Shown: one piece after another, positions 1 through 8,087 of the stretch
Numbering within the stretch: position 1 is the first letter of the stretch
Layout: every line of letters begins with the position of its first letter
Source: JAJUFS01 sp964599565
GTDB taxonomy: Bacteria; Pseudomonadota; Gammaproteobacteria; Natronospirales; JAJUFS01
Length of the DNA: 29,559 bases
Direction: 5' to 3'
Assembly (NCBI GenBank): GCA_964599565.1
Contig: CAZRFE010000027.1
Location: 1 to 29,559, forward strand
The notes under the pieces: generated by a model
What the model was told of the DNA's origin: nothing
Seen by the model: the letters and a program-made list of their open reading frames with translations, nothing else
Databases searched by the model: none
Position numbers and translations under genes: made by a program

Positions 1-1
1 G

Positions 2-3000
2 AACACCGGCAACACGTTCACCGGCGCGATCACCGTGGACGCGCTGGGCGCAGCGCTGACCAACGATACGGCAACGAATCTTGGCGCAAGCGACATCGGC
101 ACCGGCGGCCTCACGGTGAATTCCGCATCCGGCGCCGTGACGCAGTCTGGCCTGCTCGACGTGGATGGCGATACGGCGATCAACGCCGCCGGCCAGGCTG
201 TCACGCTGACGCTTGCGAACGATTTCACCGGCTCCGTATCGGGCGCGGGCACGACGTTCTCGCTGACGGATACGAACGCCATAGAACTCGGCGACATCAC
301 CGCGACGGCGCTGAATGTCACGGCAAACGGCGCGATCACGGACGATGGCACCGGCAATCTCGATGTCAGCGGCACGACCACGCTCGCCGCGGGCGCTGCG
401 AACGACATCACGCTGGACGTCGGCACGAACGACTTCGGCACGGTGGTTGTCACGAGCGGCAACAACGTCACGCTGATGGATGCGAACGGTATCGACATCG
501 GCGCGATGACCATTGCCGGTGACCTTGATGTTGCCGCGGACGGAACACTCACCACATCCGGCAATGTCACCGCCGGCGGTGACGTCTCGCTGGCCGCAAA
601 CGGCGCAGGTTCGAACATTTCCATGACGGATGGCGATGTGATCAGCGCCGCGGGCAATGTGAGCCTGGCAGCGGATACGAATGTCGCGCTGAGCCGCATC
701 ACCAGCGGCGGCACTGTCGATGTCACGGCGACGAACGGCGACATCACCGACAACCTTACAGGCGAAGGCGCGGGCAACGAGAATGTCGTCGGCACGACAG
801 TGACGTTCAACGCCGCAACCGGCATCGGTACGTACGCAGCCGGTGGAAGTCATGCCGGCGACATCGACATCAACGCCGTGGAACTGACCGCGGTGCTGAG
901 CAGTGACGGCGACATCGGCATCTTCGAAACCGACAGCATCTATCTCAATACCGTTGATGCAGGCCTCACGACGGGCAACTCCGTGATCATCGAGGCGGCC
1001 GGCAATATCGACGATCATGATGACGACCAGGTAGCCGATATCACTGCGGACATTGGCGAGCTGATCGCCGGTGGAACCATTGGCGGCAATCCGCAGGTGC
1101 TGGGTGGCGATCTCAGCCTTGACCTTGATGTCACCAACCTCACCTTGAGTGCGGGCGGCGCGACGGACGTGCTCGACGTCGGTGTCGGCACCGTAACGCT
1201 GAGCTTCAGCAGCAACCAGGACTTCGTCTACCAGAGTCTCAACCGCAACATCGAGATCGGCATCATCGATGTGCGCGGCGTGGACGATCGCGATGTGACC
1301 ATCACGACCACCAACGGCTGGATTCGCGACGACGCCGACGGCGCGACGACGGACATCCACGCAGGCGGCGTCATCACGCTTTCGGCGGGAGCCGGTATCG
1401 GCGACGCAGGCCGGACACTGACGTTCGATGCACCGACGATGAGCCTGCATGCCGGCAACGACATCAGCGTGATCAGCGACTCGACGGGCGCCGTTACCGT
1501 GACGAACCTGGCGTCCGACACGGGTGCAATCGCGTTCCAGCAGGTCAACACGAACGATCTCGCGATCAACAACATCAGTGCTGTCGGCGCGGTCGATATC
1601 GACAACGCCAATGGAACGCTGACGACGGGCACGATCGATACCGCGGGCAACGTTGATCTCGATGCCGCCGGTATCGTGATCAATGGCGCGACGGACGTTG
1701 GCGGTGCGTTCAGCGCGGACAGCACGGATTCGCTCGCGATCAACGGCGCGGTCGATGCAGGAACGACGATTGACCTCGACGCTGGCGACACGCTCGACAT
1801 CAATGCTGCCATCACGGCGGGCGGCGTGGTGACCATCGATTCCATCAACACGACGACGCTGGCAGGCGGTGGCTCGATCAACGCCGGCGGTGCCGTGAGC
1901 TTCGGTGGCACGGATGGCGGCGCACTCGATCTTGGCGGCGACATCGTCACGTCCGGCGACGCGGTGACATTCAACAACGCCGTGAACCTGACCGGAACAT
2001 CGAACATCGACACGAACAACGGCGCGGTCGTCTTCCAGGATACGGTCGACGGCGGTGAAACGCTGACGATCGATGCCGGTACCGGCAGCGTCGACTTCAA
2101 CGCGGAGATCGGCGGCGCGGTTGCGCTTGCAAGCCTCGATGTCACAGGCGGTGCGGTGACCTTCGGCAACGATGTCACGACGACCGGCGCGATCGACATC
2201 ACCAATTCCGGCGTGCTGACGCTCGCCGGTGCGGCGATCAACGCGGGTACGACCTTTACGCAGGGCGGTGCGGGCACCGCAAGCATCGGCAGCAACATCA
2301 CGAGCGACGGCGACATCACGTTCGGCGGCGCGGTAACGCTCACGGGCGATGTGATGTTTGATACGACCGGCAGCTTCGATATCGCGTTCCAGTCCGGCGT
2401 GACCGGTGGCGGCAACGACCTCGCGCTGGATGCCGCCGGCGGTATTGTGCAGTTCGGTGGCGTGTCAACCGGACTTGGCGCGCTGACGGTCACCGCGGCG
2501 ACTGCCGACGTCAATGCGGATATCGGTGCGGCAAGCTTCGACTTCTCGAACAATGTCGATCTCGCGGCGAATGCGGACCTGATCGCAGGTGCAGGTGCGG
2601 TGGACATCGGCGGTTCGCTCACGCTCGGAAGCAGCGGCACGAACGTCATCACCAGCAACGGCGACCAGGACATCCTGATCGGAAACATCAACGGCACCGG
2701 TGCAGGTCTTGCGCTGAACGCCGCAGGCGACATCGACGTCGGCATCGTGAATCTCGGCGGCGGCAGCGCGAACTTCACGGTGGACAGTGCTGCGGCATCC
2801 GCAGGCGCGGTGCTGCACGCCGATTCCATCACCGCGGGTGCCGTCACCTTGAGCAGCGGCAACGGCGCCGACGACATTCTCGATGTTGCAGACATCGATG
2901 CGAGCGGCGCGGTGAATCTTGCGTCCGCGTTCCAGCTTGGTGCGAACACATCGATCGACGCCGGCAGTTTCACCGCTGCAGGCACGCTGTCGGGTGCGCG

Positions 3001-4951
3001 CAACCTGACCGTCGACAGCAGCGGCGACGTGACGTTCGCGGCGATCAACGGGCTGACAGGCATCGACATCGTCGACGCGAACAACGTCACGTTCAATGCA
3101 GCCGTCAATGTCGGCACGGGTGGCCTCGATGTCGCGAACGGCGGTACGTGGACCGTCAACGGGGATATCACGTCGAACGGCGCGGTCATCCAGGGCGGCG
3201 CCGGTGTCACGAATCTCAACGCTGACATCGTGACGTCGGGTGACGCCGTGGCGTTTGCAAGTGCGGTGGACTTCACCGGCAACCGTTCGATCGACACCGG
3301 TACGGGAACAACCGGCGCGATCACCATCGGAGATGGCATCAGCGGCGCGGGCGGCAACCTGGCGCTGTCGGCGGGAGGCGCGGCCATCACACTCGGCGAC
3401 GCCAGCGGGATCGGCACGCTCGATTTGAACGCAACCGGCAGTTTCACGCTGGCGGGAGATGTCAGCGTCGGCACCTTTGACAACGCAGGCCTTACCGGCG
3501 TCATGTTCGTCAGCGGTTCTGCATCGATCACGGCCAGCAACACCGACATCGACCTTGGCAATGCCGCGTCCATCCAGGCAGCAGGCGGCGGAGGCAGCCT
3601 GAGCGTGGATGCGGGCAGCGCGAACGTACAGCTCGCGGCGACGGGTACGACGTCCGCACTCAGTGGCCTGTCGGTTTCCGGCAGCACCATCGATCTTGCG
3701 GAAGTGAACACGACGGGCGGGCAGTCGTACGACGGAAATGTGTCGGTGAGCGATGACATGACGGCCACCAGCGGTGTCATCGACGTTGACGGCAACATGA
3801 CGCTTGCAGGGAATGCAACGCTCAGCGGTGATGCGATTGCGATCTCCGGAACCATTGATGGTGCGCGTGAGCTCACGCTCGATGCCAGCGGCGCGGTTTC
3901 CGTCGGTGGCGCGATCGGCGCAACGAGCGCGGTGTCGCGGTTGACGATCGACAGCGCGACGGCAAGCGTGCAAACCGTCACGACCAGCGGCGCGCAGACG
4001 TACAACAGCGACCTCGCTGTCAACGGTGACATGACCGGCGGCAGCCTGACGTTCAACGAGAGCGTCAATTTCGTGAACGGCGGCATCGTGACGTCCGACA
4101 CCATCAACTTCCACGGCGGTGCGAGCACGGTGACCGGCGGCGGAGAGCTGACGCTCGTGCCGTTCACCGATGGCGCCGATGTCGACCTCGGTGGCAACAG
4201 CGGCGTGCTCAATCTCGATATCGCCGCATTGAATGGCTACGACGCCGGCCTCGTGATCGGCGGCATCATCACGCCCACGCCGCTTTCCATCACGACGATC
4301 GCGGACAGGGTCAGCGTCAACGGCGATCTCGATGTGGGCGACGGCTATCTCACCATCATCTCGCGCTCGGGCATTTCGCTGGGAGCGGGCGAACTGAGCG
4401 GCGACACGATCACGCTCGTGGCCGCGGATCAGTTCGGCACCATTTCCAACGATGCAGAGCAGGTGCGCGATTCGCTCATTCGCTCCGACAACGTCATCCT
4501 CGTCGCGGGCGGCGAGATCGGCGGTGCCGGCGGCAACGAAATCAACGTCATCAGGCTGTCCGGCCAGGCGACGCTTGAGGTCGCGTCGGGTGCGCAGGAC
4601 GCGTACGTGAACAACATCGGCAACAGCCTGCTGGCGTCGCGCGAGTCGCCGCGTGCCGTGGCCATTGCCCGTGCGATCGGCATCCGCTTCGGCAACACGA
4701 CAATCACGAACTCTGCGCAGAACTCCGCGAACCGCGAGCAGTCCGGCGGGCTGGTGGACGAAGGCTTCATCGATCCCTCGCTGTTCGAGGACATTTCCCT
4801 CTACGAGATCAGCGGCACGGGCATCGCGCTCCCCGCGGACCAGAGCGAAGAGGAGATTTTCGACGAAGGCCCCGCGACCGACTGCAACCTGGACGAGGAA
4901 GATTGCGACCTTGAGGGTGCGGGTGCGATCGGCGCGATTTCGCCACGATAG
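2..4951 (+). CDS. Filamentous haemagglutinin-like repetitive exoprotein (3' part, 5' end outside window)
   Basis: The frame is open from the first base of the window, so this is the C-terminal ~1,650 residues of a larger protein; the GTG at 35 is only an internal valine codon. The sequence is a continuous run of short Gly/Asp/Asn/Thr/Ala-rich beta-helix-type strands (patterns such as GDIxTSGDAVxF and TxGxQxYxxxxxVxxDMT), typical of filamentous haemagglutinin-like proteins exported by two-partner secretion. The signal peptide and TPS domain would lie upstream, and no TpsB transporter is in the window. I read no lysine at all, about 21 arginines (eight in the last ~130 residues), very many aspartates, and only two cysteines, spaced C-X6-C 22 residues before the end (nt ~4883-4906). 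The C-terminal ~200 residues lose the repeat pattern and become acidic (SEEEIFDEG). Function inferred: secreted or surface adhesin/biofilm protein. The fold class is well supported; ligand and exact export route are not visible. Confidence 0.85.
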   Translation, partial: NTGNTFTGAITVDALGAALTNDTATNLGASDIGTGGLTVNSASGAVTQSGLLDVDGDTAINAAGQAVTLTLANDFTGSVSGAGTTFSLTDTNAIELGDITATALNVTANGAITDDGTGNLDVSGTTTLAAGAANDITLDVGTNDFGTVVVTSGNNVTLMDANGIDIGAMTIAGDLDVAADGTLTTSGNVTAGGDVSLAANGAGSNISMTDGDVISAAGNVSLAADTNVALSRITSGGTVDVTATNGDITDNLTGEGAGNENVVGTTVTFNAATGIGTYAAGGSHAGDIDINAVELTAVLSSDGDIGIFETDSIYLNTVDAGLTTGNSVIIEAAGNIDDHDDDQVADITADIGELIAGGTIGGNPQVLGGDLSLDLDVTNLTLSAGGATDVLDVGVGTVTLSFSSNQDFVYQSLNRNIEIGIIDVRGVDDRDVTITTTNGWIRDDADGATTDIHAGGVITLSAGAGIGDAGRTLTFDAPTMSLHAGNDISVISDSTGAVTVTNLASDTGAIAFQQVNTNDLAINNISAVGAVDIDNANGTLTTGTIDTAGNVDLDAAGIVINGATDVGGAFSADSTDSLAINGAVDAGTTIDLDAGDTLDINAAITAGGVVTIDSINTTTLAGGGSINAGGAVSFGGTDGGALDLGGDIVTSGDAVTFNNAVNLTGTSNIDTNNGAVVFQDTVDGGETLTIDAGTGSVDFNAEIGGAVALASLDVTGGAVTFGNDVTTTGAIDITNSGVLTLAGAAINAGTTFTQGGAGTASIGSNITSDGDITFGGAVTLTGDVMFDTTGSFDIAFQSGVTGGGNDLALDAAGGIVQFGGVSTGLGALTVTAATADVNADIGAASFDFSNNVDLAANADLIAGAGAVDIGGSLTLGSSGTNVITSNGDQDILIGNINGTGAGLALNAAGDIDVGIVNLGGGSANFTVDSAAASAGAVLHADSITAGAVTLSSGNGADDILDVADIDASGAVNLASAFQLGANTSIDAGSFTAAGTLSGARNLTVDSSGDVTFAAINGLTGIDIVDANNVTFNAAVNVGTGGLDVANGGTWTVNGDITSNGAVIQGGAGVTNLNADIVTSGDAVAFASAVDFTGNRSIDTGTGTTGAITIGDGISGAGGNLALSAGGAAITLGDASGIGTLDLNATGSFTLAGDVSVGTFDNAGLTGVMFVSGSASITASNTDIDLGNAASIQAAGGGGSLSVDAGSANVQLAATGTTSALSGLSVSGSTIDLAEVNTTGGQSYDGNVSVSDDMTATSGVIDVDGNMTLAGNATLSGDAIAISGTIDGARELTLDASGAVSVGGAIGATSAVSRLTIDSATASVQTVTTSGAQTYNSDLAVNGDMTGGSLTFNESVNFVNGGIVTSDTINFHGGASTVTGGGELTLVPFTDGADVDLGGNSGVLNLDIAALNGYDAGLVIGGIITPTPLSITTIADRVSVNGDLDVGDGYLTIISRSGISLGAGELSGDTITLVAADQFGTISNDAEQVRDSLIRSDNVILVAGGEIGGAGGNEINVIRLSGQATLEVASGAQDAYVNNIGNSLLASRESPRAVAIARAIGIRFGNTTITNSAQNSANREQSGGLVDEGFIDPSLFEDISLYEISGTGIALPADQSEEEIFDEGPATDCNLDEEDCDLEGAGAIGAISPR
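1937..3345 (+). repeat. Degenerate long repeat units in the exoprotein
   Basis: Three related segments begin at about 1937, 2291 and 3221. Each opens with a GDI-(V/T)-TSGDAV-like motif, followed by xFxxAVxLTG, an IDT turn and a GG-x-LxLxAG strand; the second and third are preceded by a QGGAG turn. They match at protein level and diverge at DNA level, so they are old duplications inside the beta-helix, not recent tandem copies. A different repeat, centred on G-x-Q-x-Y followed by DMT, occurs near 3704 and again near 3977. Confidence 0.55.
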
Positions 4952-5053
4952 GGAAGGCCGGGAGGCGGTTTGCGGGAACTGTGACTGCGATCAATGACTT
5001 ATGGCCAGAATCGGTTATTTTCGGGGCCGTATTCACAGTCGGTCGGGACGGTC

Positions 5054-5983
5054 ATGGGTCTGAAAACAGTCATACAGGATGGCGTTGGACGCTTTCTCGG
5101 CAAGGGTTTCGAGCTCCAGGTCGGGCCTGAGCTGCTGCGTTTCGAGACGGAAGAGGAGTTCAAGGCCTTCCTGAAGTCCCGCGCGAACGTGTCCGCGGAA
5201 ACGCTGTCGCAGCTCAAGGAGCTGCCGGAGGACCGGCTGGACCGCTACCTGCAGCGCAACGAGCGCATCTACAAGCACACACTCGGCCTGCTGCTGCAGG
5301 TCGTCGAGCACGGCACGCCGGTGGACGTGCTCTGGCGCGAACTGGATATCAGCGAACTTCCCGACGAACAGCACTGGCCGGCGCTGCTTTTTGCCGTCAG
5401 CTCGAACCCCGATCTCGCGGACGCCACGAAACGGGAATCGATTGAACGGTTCGTCGAGTTCCTGCGCGCCCGCAAGGCGCTGCTGACCAAGCTCATTGAA
5501 CTGGCGGGCGCAACGCGGATCCATCGCCACCAGGCGACAGCGGAATTCGAGGCTGTCGACAACCTTCCGCCCGCGGATGACGAGATTCCGGACGAATTGA
5601 CCGGCGCAGCCATGACACGTGGCCGAAACTATCGGCGCATTCCCACGGGCCAGGAAATTGCACTTGACCTTGCGGACGACGATCGCGTGAACCTCTACCT
5701 GTCGCGCTGGAAGGTTTCATTGCTGATGCGGGGCGGTGCGATGTTCGTCGAGGAAGACGGCAACGTCGTGCCGCTGCGTCGCGGAGAGAACACGATCGGC
5801 CGGTCGGCCAGCTGCGATATTCCGGTTGCCGACGCGCCGCTTGATGTATCGCGCAAGCACGCCGTGATTGTCTGGCTGGATGGCGGAAAGCTCCTGTTGC
5901 GCGATGTTTCGAGCAAGGGAACCTGGCTGCCGCAGGATTTGATCGCACTCGCGCAAAAATCCGAAGCGACAACCGGGAAGTGA
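5054..5983 (+). CDS. FHA-domain protein of unknown function
   Basis: A cytoplasmic-looking protein of 309 residues with no signal peptide or membrane segment. The C-terminal ~80 residues form a forkhead-associated domain: ENTIGRSASCDI, then SRKHAVIVWLDGG, then LLLRDVSSKGTWL. It has the GR, S and SRKH positions that bind phosphothreonine peptides. The N-terminal ~180 residues are charged and mainly helical, and I do not recognise them as a family. I chose the ATG at 5054 because a GGGACGG stretch precedes it and MGLKTVIQDG looks like a natural start. An in-frame ATG at 4994 would add 20 residues. The gene follows the exoprotein by 102 nt (42 nt from the alternative start) and could be cotranscribed with it; I see no terminator between them. 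The FHA domain implies a Ser/Thr kinase or secretion-linked partner elsewhere, which is inference. It ends just before a bidirectional terminator. Confidence 0.85.
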   Translation: MGLKTVIQDGVGRFLGKGFELQVGPELLRFETEEEFKAFLKSRANVSAETLSQLKELPEDRLDRYLQRNERIYKHTLGLLLQVVEHGTPVDVLWRELDISELPDEQHWPALLFAVSSNPDLADATKRESIERFVEFLRARKALLTKLIELAGATRIHRHQATAEFEAVDNLPPADDEIPDELTGAAMTRGRNYRRIPTGQEIALDLADDDRVNLYLSRWKVSLLMRGGAMFVEEDGNVVPLRRGENTIGRSASCDIPVADAPLDVSRKHAVIVWLDGGKLLLRDVSSKGTWLPQDLIALAQKSEATTGK

Positions 5984-6024
5984 ATGCAGCGTTGGCGTGA
6001 CGATTGGATATAGAAGATAAGGAT

Positions 6025-6055
6025 AAAAAAAGCCCGGCGTCAGCCGGGCTTTTTT
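6025..6055. terminator. Bidirectional intrinsic terminator between the FHA gene and pckG
   Basis: A perfect 8-bp stem AGCCCGGC / GCCGGGCT (6031-6038 with 6043-6050) has a GTCA loop. It is preceded by six A and followed by six T, so it ends in a U-tract in either direction. It lies between two convergent genes, 41 nt after the FHA-gene stop and 19 nt after the pckG stop. Confidence 0.92.
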
Positions 6056-6074
6056 CTTGCGTGCTGCAAGGATT

Positions 6075-7814
6075 TCAGCCGAGATCCTTTTCAACGGCTT
6101 CAAGACGTGCACGCAGAGCGGTCGGCAGGCGGTCGCCGTAGCTGTCGAAATACTCGCGGACCATCGCCATTTCCGCCTTCCATTCGTCCTTGTCGATCGA
6201 CAGGAGCGAGTTCAGCGTTTCGGCATCGATATCGAGATCCGCGGTATCAAGCGCGTCCTTCGTCGGCAGGAAACCGATCGCGGTTTCCTCGGCGCCTGCA
6301 TTGCCCTCGCAACGGTCGAGAATCCAGCGCAGCACGCGCAGGTTTTCGCCGAAGCCCGGCCACATGAACGCGCCATCCTTGTCCTGGCGGAACCAGTTGA
6401 CGTGGAAGATTTCCGGCAGCTTCTCCGAACGCTTGCCCATCGCCAGCCAGTGGTTCCAGTAATCCGCGAAGTTGTAGCCACAGAACGGCTTCATCGCCAT
6501 CGGATCGCGACGTACGACGCCGACTGCGCCCGTTGCCGCTGCCGTGGTTTCGGAGGCGACGCCGGCACCGACGAGTACGCCGTGCTCCCAGTCCTTCGCC
6601 TGGTAGACGAGCGGGGCGACGGACTTGCGGCGACCGCCGAAGATCAGTGCGGAGATCGGCACGCCGCGCGGGTCTTCCGCTTCCGGTGCATAGCTCGGAT
6701 TCTGCTTGGCAGAAACCGTGAAGCGCGAGTTCGGATGTGCGGCAGGACCATTCGCGGGATCGTACTTGTTGCCTTTCCAGTCGGTGACAGGCTCGCCTTT
6801 CTTGCGGCCTTCCCACCAGGGTTCCATGTCTTCCGTCACGGCGACGTTCGTGAAGATCGCATCGTGCGTGATCATGTCGAAGGCGTTCTTGTTGGTCTTG
6901 CGGTTCGTGCCTGGCACGACGCCAAAGTAGCCGGCTTCCGGGTTGATCGCGCGCAGCTGGCCTTCGTCGTCGAAGTGCAGCCACGCAATGTCATCGCCGA
7001 CGGTCCAGATCTTCCAGCCCGCGTGCGATTCGGGCGGAATCAGCATGGCGAGGTTCGTCTTGCCGCAGGCCGACGGGAACGCCGCCGCGACGTACTTCCT
7101 TTCGCCTTCCGGGCTTTCGATGCCGACAATGAGCATGTGCTCTGCGAGCCAGCCTTCCTCGCGCGCCTGGTAGGAAGCAATGCGCAGCGCATGGCACTTC
7201 TTGCCGAGCAGCGCGTTGCCGCCGTAACCCGAGCCGATGGACTTGATGGAAAGTTCATCCGGGAAATGCATGATGAAACGCTTGTCCGGATCGAGATCGC
7301 CGGTGGAGTGCAGGCCTTTCACGAACGTGCCTTCGCGCTCGATGCGCGCAAGCGCCGCGGAACCTGCGCGCGTCATCAGGTGCATGTTGACGACGACATA
7401 CGGGCTGTCGGTAATTTCCACGCCGCAGCGCGAATACGGTGAATCGACCGGGCCCATGCAGTAGGGAATGACGTACATGGTGCGGCCGCGCATAGCACCC
7501 GCGAACAGCGCGTCGATCTTCGCGTGCGCGTCTGCCGGTGCCATCCAGTGGTTGTTCGGCCCCGCGTCCGCTTCGTCCTTCGTGCACACGAACGTCAGGT
7601 GCTCCACGCGCGCGACGTCGTTCGGGTTCGAGCGGTGCAGGTAGCAGTTGGGATAGGTCTTCTCGTTCAGGCGGATCAGCGTACCGTCCGCGACCATCTG
7701 TTCGATCAGCCGCTCGCGCTCGGCGTCGGAACCGTCGCACCAGTGAACCTGCGCCGGCGTGGTAAGACGGGCGACGTCCTCGACCCAGCTGGCGAGTGCG
7801 GCATTCTTGGTCAT
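6075..7814 (-). CDS. pckG: Phosphoenolpyruvate carboxykinase (GTP)
   Basis: Converts oxaloacetate + GTP to phosphoenolpyruvate + CO2 + GDP in the cytoplasm, the entry step of gluconeogenesis. The 579-residue product matches the GTP-type family and not the shorter ATP-type enzyme. Visible signatures are the substrate region YVIPYCMGP...SRCGVEITDSPYVV (~114-141), the kinase P-loop FPSACGKT with its reactive Cys (C250, K252), the second metal/nucleotide motif VGDDIAW (~272-278) and the mobile-lid stretch SETTAAATG. Translation could run upstream to 7889, but those residues are not family-like. The ATG at 7814 has a GGGGTAG ribosome-binding sequence just upstream, so I placed the start there. Single gene, convergent with the FHA gene and divergent from mrcB. 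A perfect TATAAT lies ~125 nt upstream. Confidence 0.95.
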   Translation of the reverse strand: MTKNAALASWVEDVARLTTPAQVHWCDGSDAERERLIEQMVADGTLIRLNEKTYPNCYLHRSNPNDVARVEHLTFVCTKDEADAGPNNHWMAPADAHAKIDALFAGAMRGRTMYVIPYCMGPVDSPYSRCGVEITDSPYVVVNMHLMTRAGSAALARIEREGTFVKGLHSTGDLDPDKRFIMHFPDELSIKSIGSGYGGNALLGKKCHALRIASYQAREEGWLAEHMLIVGIESPEGERKYVAAAFPSACGKTNLAMLIPPESHAGWKIWTVGDDIAWLHFDDEGQLRAINPEAGYFGVVPGTNRKTNKNAFDMITHDAIFTNVAVTEDMEPWWEGRKKGEPVTDWKGNKYDPANGPAAHPNSRFTVSAKQNPSYAPEAEDPRGVPISALIFGGRRKSVAPLVYQAKDWEHGVLVGAGVASETTAAATGAVGVVRRDPMAMKPFCGYNFADYWNHWLAMGKRSEKLPEIFHVNWFRQDKDGAFMWPGFGENLRVLRWILDRCEGNAGAEETAIGFLPTKDALDTADLDIDAETLNSLLSIDKDEWKAEMAMVREYFDSYGDRLPTALRARLEAVEKDLG

Positions 7815-7939
7815 TGCTACCCCTGTCGATCTGTCCTGGATTGATGCGTTCATTGGCCTGTGTTCGTGGAAAAGTGGGCGGAAAGGCATGCCTGCGGTCC
7901 CGGGCTGGCGCCCGTCAAATCAGCCGCAGGAGGCGCGGA

Positions 7940-7945
7940 ATTATA
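7940..7945 (-). promoter_or_regulatory. Probable -10 element of pckG
   Basis: The minus strand reads TATAAT here, inside GGGTATAATTCC, a perfect sigma70 -10. Transcription would start near 7933 and give a leader of about 120 nt before the ATG at 7814. I see no good -35 at 16-18 nt, so the promoter may need an activator. Confidence 0.45.
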
Positions 7946-8027
7946 CCCGCAAAAGACCGATCGGCGGCACCCCGGAAACCATTCGCCGGGCTTTGCTGGC
8001 CGGGCGTGATCCTGATCGCGGATTTTA

Positions 8028-8056
8028 TGGAACATTTATCAGTAAACTGTTGTAAT
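8028..8056 (+). promoter_or_regulatory. Candidate mrcB promoter with extended -10
   Basis: TGTAAT at 8051-8056 (five of six matches to TATAAT) is preceded by TG at 8048-8049, giving an extended -10. A weak -35 (TGGAAC, 8028-8033) sits 17 nt upstream. The predicted start near 8063 leaves a short leader that includes the ribosome-binding site. The stretch is AT-rich compared with its surroundings. Confidence 0.4.
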
Positions 8057-8073
8057 TCAATGGAAATTCGTCG

Positions 8074-8081
8074 AAGGAGGG
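8074..8081 (+). promoter_or_regulatory. Strong ribosome-binding site of mrcB
   Basis: AAGGAGGG lies 6 nt before the ATG at 8088, a near-perfect match to the 16S anti-SD. It fixes the mrcB start. Confidence 0.8.
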
Positions 8082-8087
8082 GCGTGG

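Noticed and set aside
1228..4212. A 994-codon open frame antisense to the exoprotein, and another of 549 codons (2465-4114)
   Set aside because: Both are Pro/Ser/Thr- or Arg-rich mirror products of the repetitive Gly/Asp/Thr codons. They show no domain, SD or promoter, and stops are rare simply because of the base composition of the sense gene.
4994..5053. Start of the FHA gene at the ATG at 4994
   Set aside because: It would add 20 residues with no SD at proper distance. The ATG at 5054 has a better upstream sequence and a more natural N-terminus. The choice is not certain.
6057..7442. A 461-codon plus-strand open frame opposite pckG
   Set aside because: It runs through the terminator and the pckG coding region and has no recognisable domain; pckG motifs on the minus strand explain the sequence.
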